From assembly GCA_009926705.1 (NCBI GenBank), contig RFOJ01000063.1, positions 1 to 6,088 of the forward strand: 6,088 bases of DNA, written 5' to 3'. Made by a program: the position numbers and the translations under genes. Position 1 is the first letter of the stretch. Each line of letters opens with the position of its first letter. Below the pieces are notes generated by a model that was not told the DNA's origin, did not search any database, and saw only the letters and a program-made list of their open reading frames with translations. Positions 4,805 through 6,088 of this stretch are shown one piece after another. Source of the DNA: Acidimicrobiia bacterium. Its GTDB lineage: Bacteria; Actinomycetota; Acidimicrobiia; Acidimicrobiales; Ilumatobacteraceae.

Positions 4805-5326
4805 CTAGCGGGTGTCTGTGTCGTCTTGCAAGGATCTCGGAGCTGAGGCAAGGATCGACTGCGACCACGTCTTCCCGGCGTCGCCTCCCCATAGCGCCCA
4901 CGCGATCCGCCCGGCGGACGGATAGCCGGGTTCGTTCGGTCGGAAGCCTCGGCCGTTCTTGTCGACTTCGTGGCGTGCGAAGTACGACCTCATTCGGATC
5001 ACGGTCTGCAACGAGAGGCGGCGTCGGTTGACGATGTCGCGCGCCCGTGCGACGCCGATCTCCGTGCCTCCACGTCCGAACGCTTGACGCCATTCGAGGC
5101 CGCGACGTGCCTCGCTCACCATCGCGTCGGTCGGTGCGTAGGAGTCTTGACGTTCTTCGACAGGCTGCTCAACGGTGCGTTCGGCTTCGACGATGTTGAG
5201 CGCGGCGAGTTGTGCGAGTGCTTCGCGTCGGGTGCGATGGCATCCTTCGACGGTTCCGTCGGAGTCCTTGACGACTGCGTAGCCGGAGCTGCACGCCGCG
5301 TTAGCGGTCTCGATGTGCCACGGCAC
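4805..5326 (-). CDS. Conserved phage protein between protease and capsid, unknown role
   Basis: 173 residues from GTG, starting MPWHIETANAACSSGYAVVK. Two modules are visible. The first (residues 1-50) has a compact Cys-containing pattern, GYAVVKDSDGTVEGCHRTRR then EALAQLAALN, a beta-beta-helix type unit that I recall in small phage proteins and beside prohead proteases. After an acidic Glu/Pro linker, the second (about 65-165) has YAPTDAMVSEARRGLEWRQ, FGRGGTEIGVARARDIVNRR, a helix with MRSYFARHEVDKNGRGF, and YPSAGRIAWALWGGDAGKTW. The second module is a recognisable conserved phage and prophage domain, sometimes fused to protease, but I know no established function and claim none. The GTG starts two bases after the protease stop, with AAGAGG in the protease end as ribosome site. 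Dense Arg and Lys suggest, without proving, nucleic acid or capsid binding. Confidence 0.82.
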   Translation of the reverse strand: MPWHIETANAACSSGYAVVKDSDGTVEGCHRTRREALAQLAALNIVEAERTVEQPVEERQDSYAPTDAMVSEARRGLEWRQAFGRGGTEIGVARARDIVNRRRLSLQTVIRMRSYFARHEVDKNGRGFRPNEPGYPSAGRIAWALWGGDAGKTWSQSILASAPRSLQDDTDTR

Positions 5327-5328
5327 GG

Positions 5329-5859
5329 CTACCTCTTGACGCGGGCGACTACCTCCGCGATCGCGGCGAGGTTCGGTTTCTCGATCTCGGAGCGAACCGC
5401 GGTAATGGCTGCGGCGTCGCCGTAGGCGCCGAACGTGACGAGCGAAACTTCGGCGAGGTGCGCCTTCATGCGGTTGACGACGCCGTTTCGTTTCTCGTCG
5501 CGTAACGGTTGGAAGCCGACGGAGAGGTTCGAGAGCACGCCGTCGCGGATGAGTTCGAGCGCCTCATCCCCGGCTTCGGTCTTCGAGATCCTGAACTCGC
5601 CGTAGAGTCCGCCGTCTCGTTCTTCGAGCATGATCGCCCGGCCGATCGGGGCGTCGGCCTTGTGTTGGAAGAGCATCTTGACGCGGTGCGCGTTGCGGGC
5701 GACCGCCTCAAACGCGCCACGGCGGAAGACCTCAACGAGGTTCGGGCCGATGCGCTGCTCGACGTCGTACGGGACGGCGATCCCTGCGACAGTGCGGCCG
5801 TCTCCACCGGCGCGGACTTCGAGCGTGGCGTCGTAGTTGCGGCGTTCTAGTTCAGTCAT
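5329..5859 (-). CDS. Prohead maturation protease, HK97 gp4-like (S78)
   Basis: 176 residues, starting MTELERRNYDATLEVRAGGD. The serine protease is packaged in the procapsid, cleaves the capsid delta domain, then degrades itself. Visible: an N-terminal strand pair with VAGIAVPYDVEQRIG (24-38), FRRGAFEA (45-52), VKMLFQHKADAPIGR (60-74) with probable catalytic His66, ELIRDGVLSNLSVGF (102-116) with probable nucleophile Ser113, and HLAEVSLVTFGAYGDAA (134-150) with probable third residue Glu137. These are the hallmark S78 motifs, all intact. Length is typical for a stand-alone protease. The ATG overlaps the portal stop by 8 bases, with GAAGAG-like purines seven bases upstream. Its substrate is presumably the delta domain of the downstream capsid gene, the part whose frame is broken here. 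Confidence 0.9.
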   Translation of the reverse strand: MTELERRNYDATLEVRAGGDGRTVAGIAVPYDVEQRIGPNLVEVFRRGAFEAVARNAHRVKMLFQHKADAPIGRAIMLEERDGGLYGEFRISKTEAGDEALELIRDGVLSNLSVGFQPLRDEKRNGVVNRMKAHLAEVSLVTFGAYGDAAAITAVRSEIEKPNLAAIAEVVARVKR

Positions 5860-6088
5860 CTGAGGACTCTTCTTCGTGCGTGGATACTACCTCGGCGGCC
5901 ACCGGCTCTTTGCTCATCGTCTCTGCGAGCGGTTCACGGTTCTCCAGTTCGCGAACCTCGTCGAGTGTGAGGAAGCCGGAGTCGAGCGCGATCTTGTGCG
6001 CCTCGTAGCGGCTCTTCGTGTCGGGTCGGAGTAGTGCGTCGACGTTCATCTTCGCGTACTGGCCGCGCGGTAGGAGTTCGGTGAAACG
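5852..6088 (-). CDS. Portal protein, C-terminal end (cut by window edge)
   Basis: The last 78 residues are present, reading in from the window edge as RFTELLPRGQYAKMNVDALL. The portal is the dodecameric DNA gate at one capsid vertex. The segment KMNVDALLRPDTKSRYEAHK followed by IALDSGFLTLDEVRELENRE and PL is the classic HK97-family portal ending, the 'LLRxDxxxRxxxYxxxxxxGxxtxxEvRxxExLpPL' pattern. After it comes a short acidic tail (VVSTHEEESSDD), also common. The in-frame Met at 6049 is internal to this motif and is not the start; the gene extends beyond the window. The stop overlaps the protease ATG by 8 bases, giving the portal-protease-capsid order normal for HK97-type heads. Confidence 0.9.
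   Translation of the reverse strand, partial: RFTELLPRGQYAKMNVDALLRPDTKSRYEAHKIALDSGFLTLDEVRELENREPLAETMSKEPVAAEVVSTHEEESSDD

Noticed and set aside
227..5850. Many plus-strand open frames of 60 to 250 codons, for example 2548-3297, 710-1204 and 4014-4466
   Set aside because: They lie opposite strong minus-strand phage genes, are rich in Arg, Asp and Gly as expected for antisense frames in GC-rich DNA, and show no recognisable domain.

Overview
The window is a piece of the virion-assembly module of a tailed, HK97-type siphovirus, either a free phage or a prophage; both ends are cut inside genes. Every gene I can support is on the minus strand, so the module reads from high to low coordinates. 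The base composition is GC-rich and codons favour G or C in third position. Protein sequence patterns, including the tail-tube, tail-chaperone and tail-terminator types, most resemble phages of Actinobacteria. That host assignment is inferred from recalled family patterns, not from a search.

In transcription order the layout is: portal C-terminus (5852-6088), S78-type prohead protease (5329-5859), a 173-residue conserved phage protein of unknown role (4805-5326), a 121-base spacer, and the major capsid protein. The capsid open frame is 3378-4430, and its N-terminal scaffolding (delta) region at 4431-4683 is out of frame with its own start codon. Next come a large three-tier inverted repeat over the capsid stop codon (3309-3387), a 59-residue small gene that starts inside that hairpin (3161-3340), a head-tail adaptor (2557-3174), a tail terminator (2165-2560), a 67-residue small protein (1960-2163), the tail tube protein (1540-1950), and a tail assembly chaperone with a -1 frameshift extension (1277-1540 and 1116-1540). 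The last two are an HK97 gp10-like protein (662-1123) and the N-terminus of the tape measure protein (1-665).

Adjacent genes mostly overlap by 1 to 14 bases or sit a few bases apart, which suggests one polycistronic late operon with translational coupling. Portal, protease and capsid build the procapsid; adaptor, terminator and gp10-like proteins form the neck and tail end; tube, chaperones and tape measure build a long non-contractile tail.

Four things stand out: the frame break between the capsid start codon and its delta domain; the nested hairpin that carries the start codon of a previously unlisted small gene in its apical loop; a complete slippery site plus stimulatory hairpin in the chaperone gene; and a gp10-like gene placed after the chaperones, with no recognisable head-closure gene. 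I saw no tRNA, CRISPR array, insertion sequence, integrase or attachment site.
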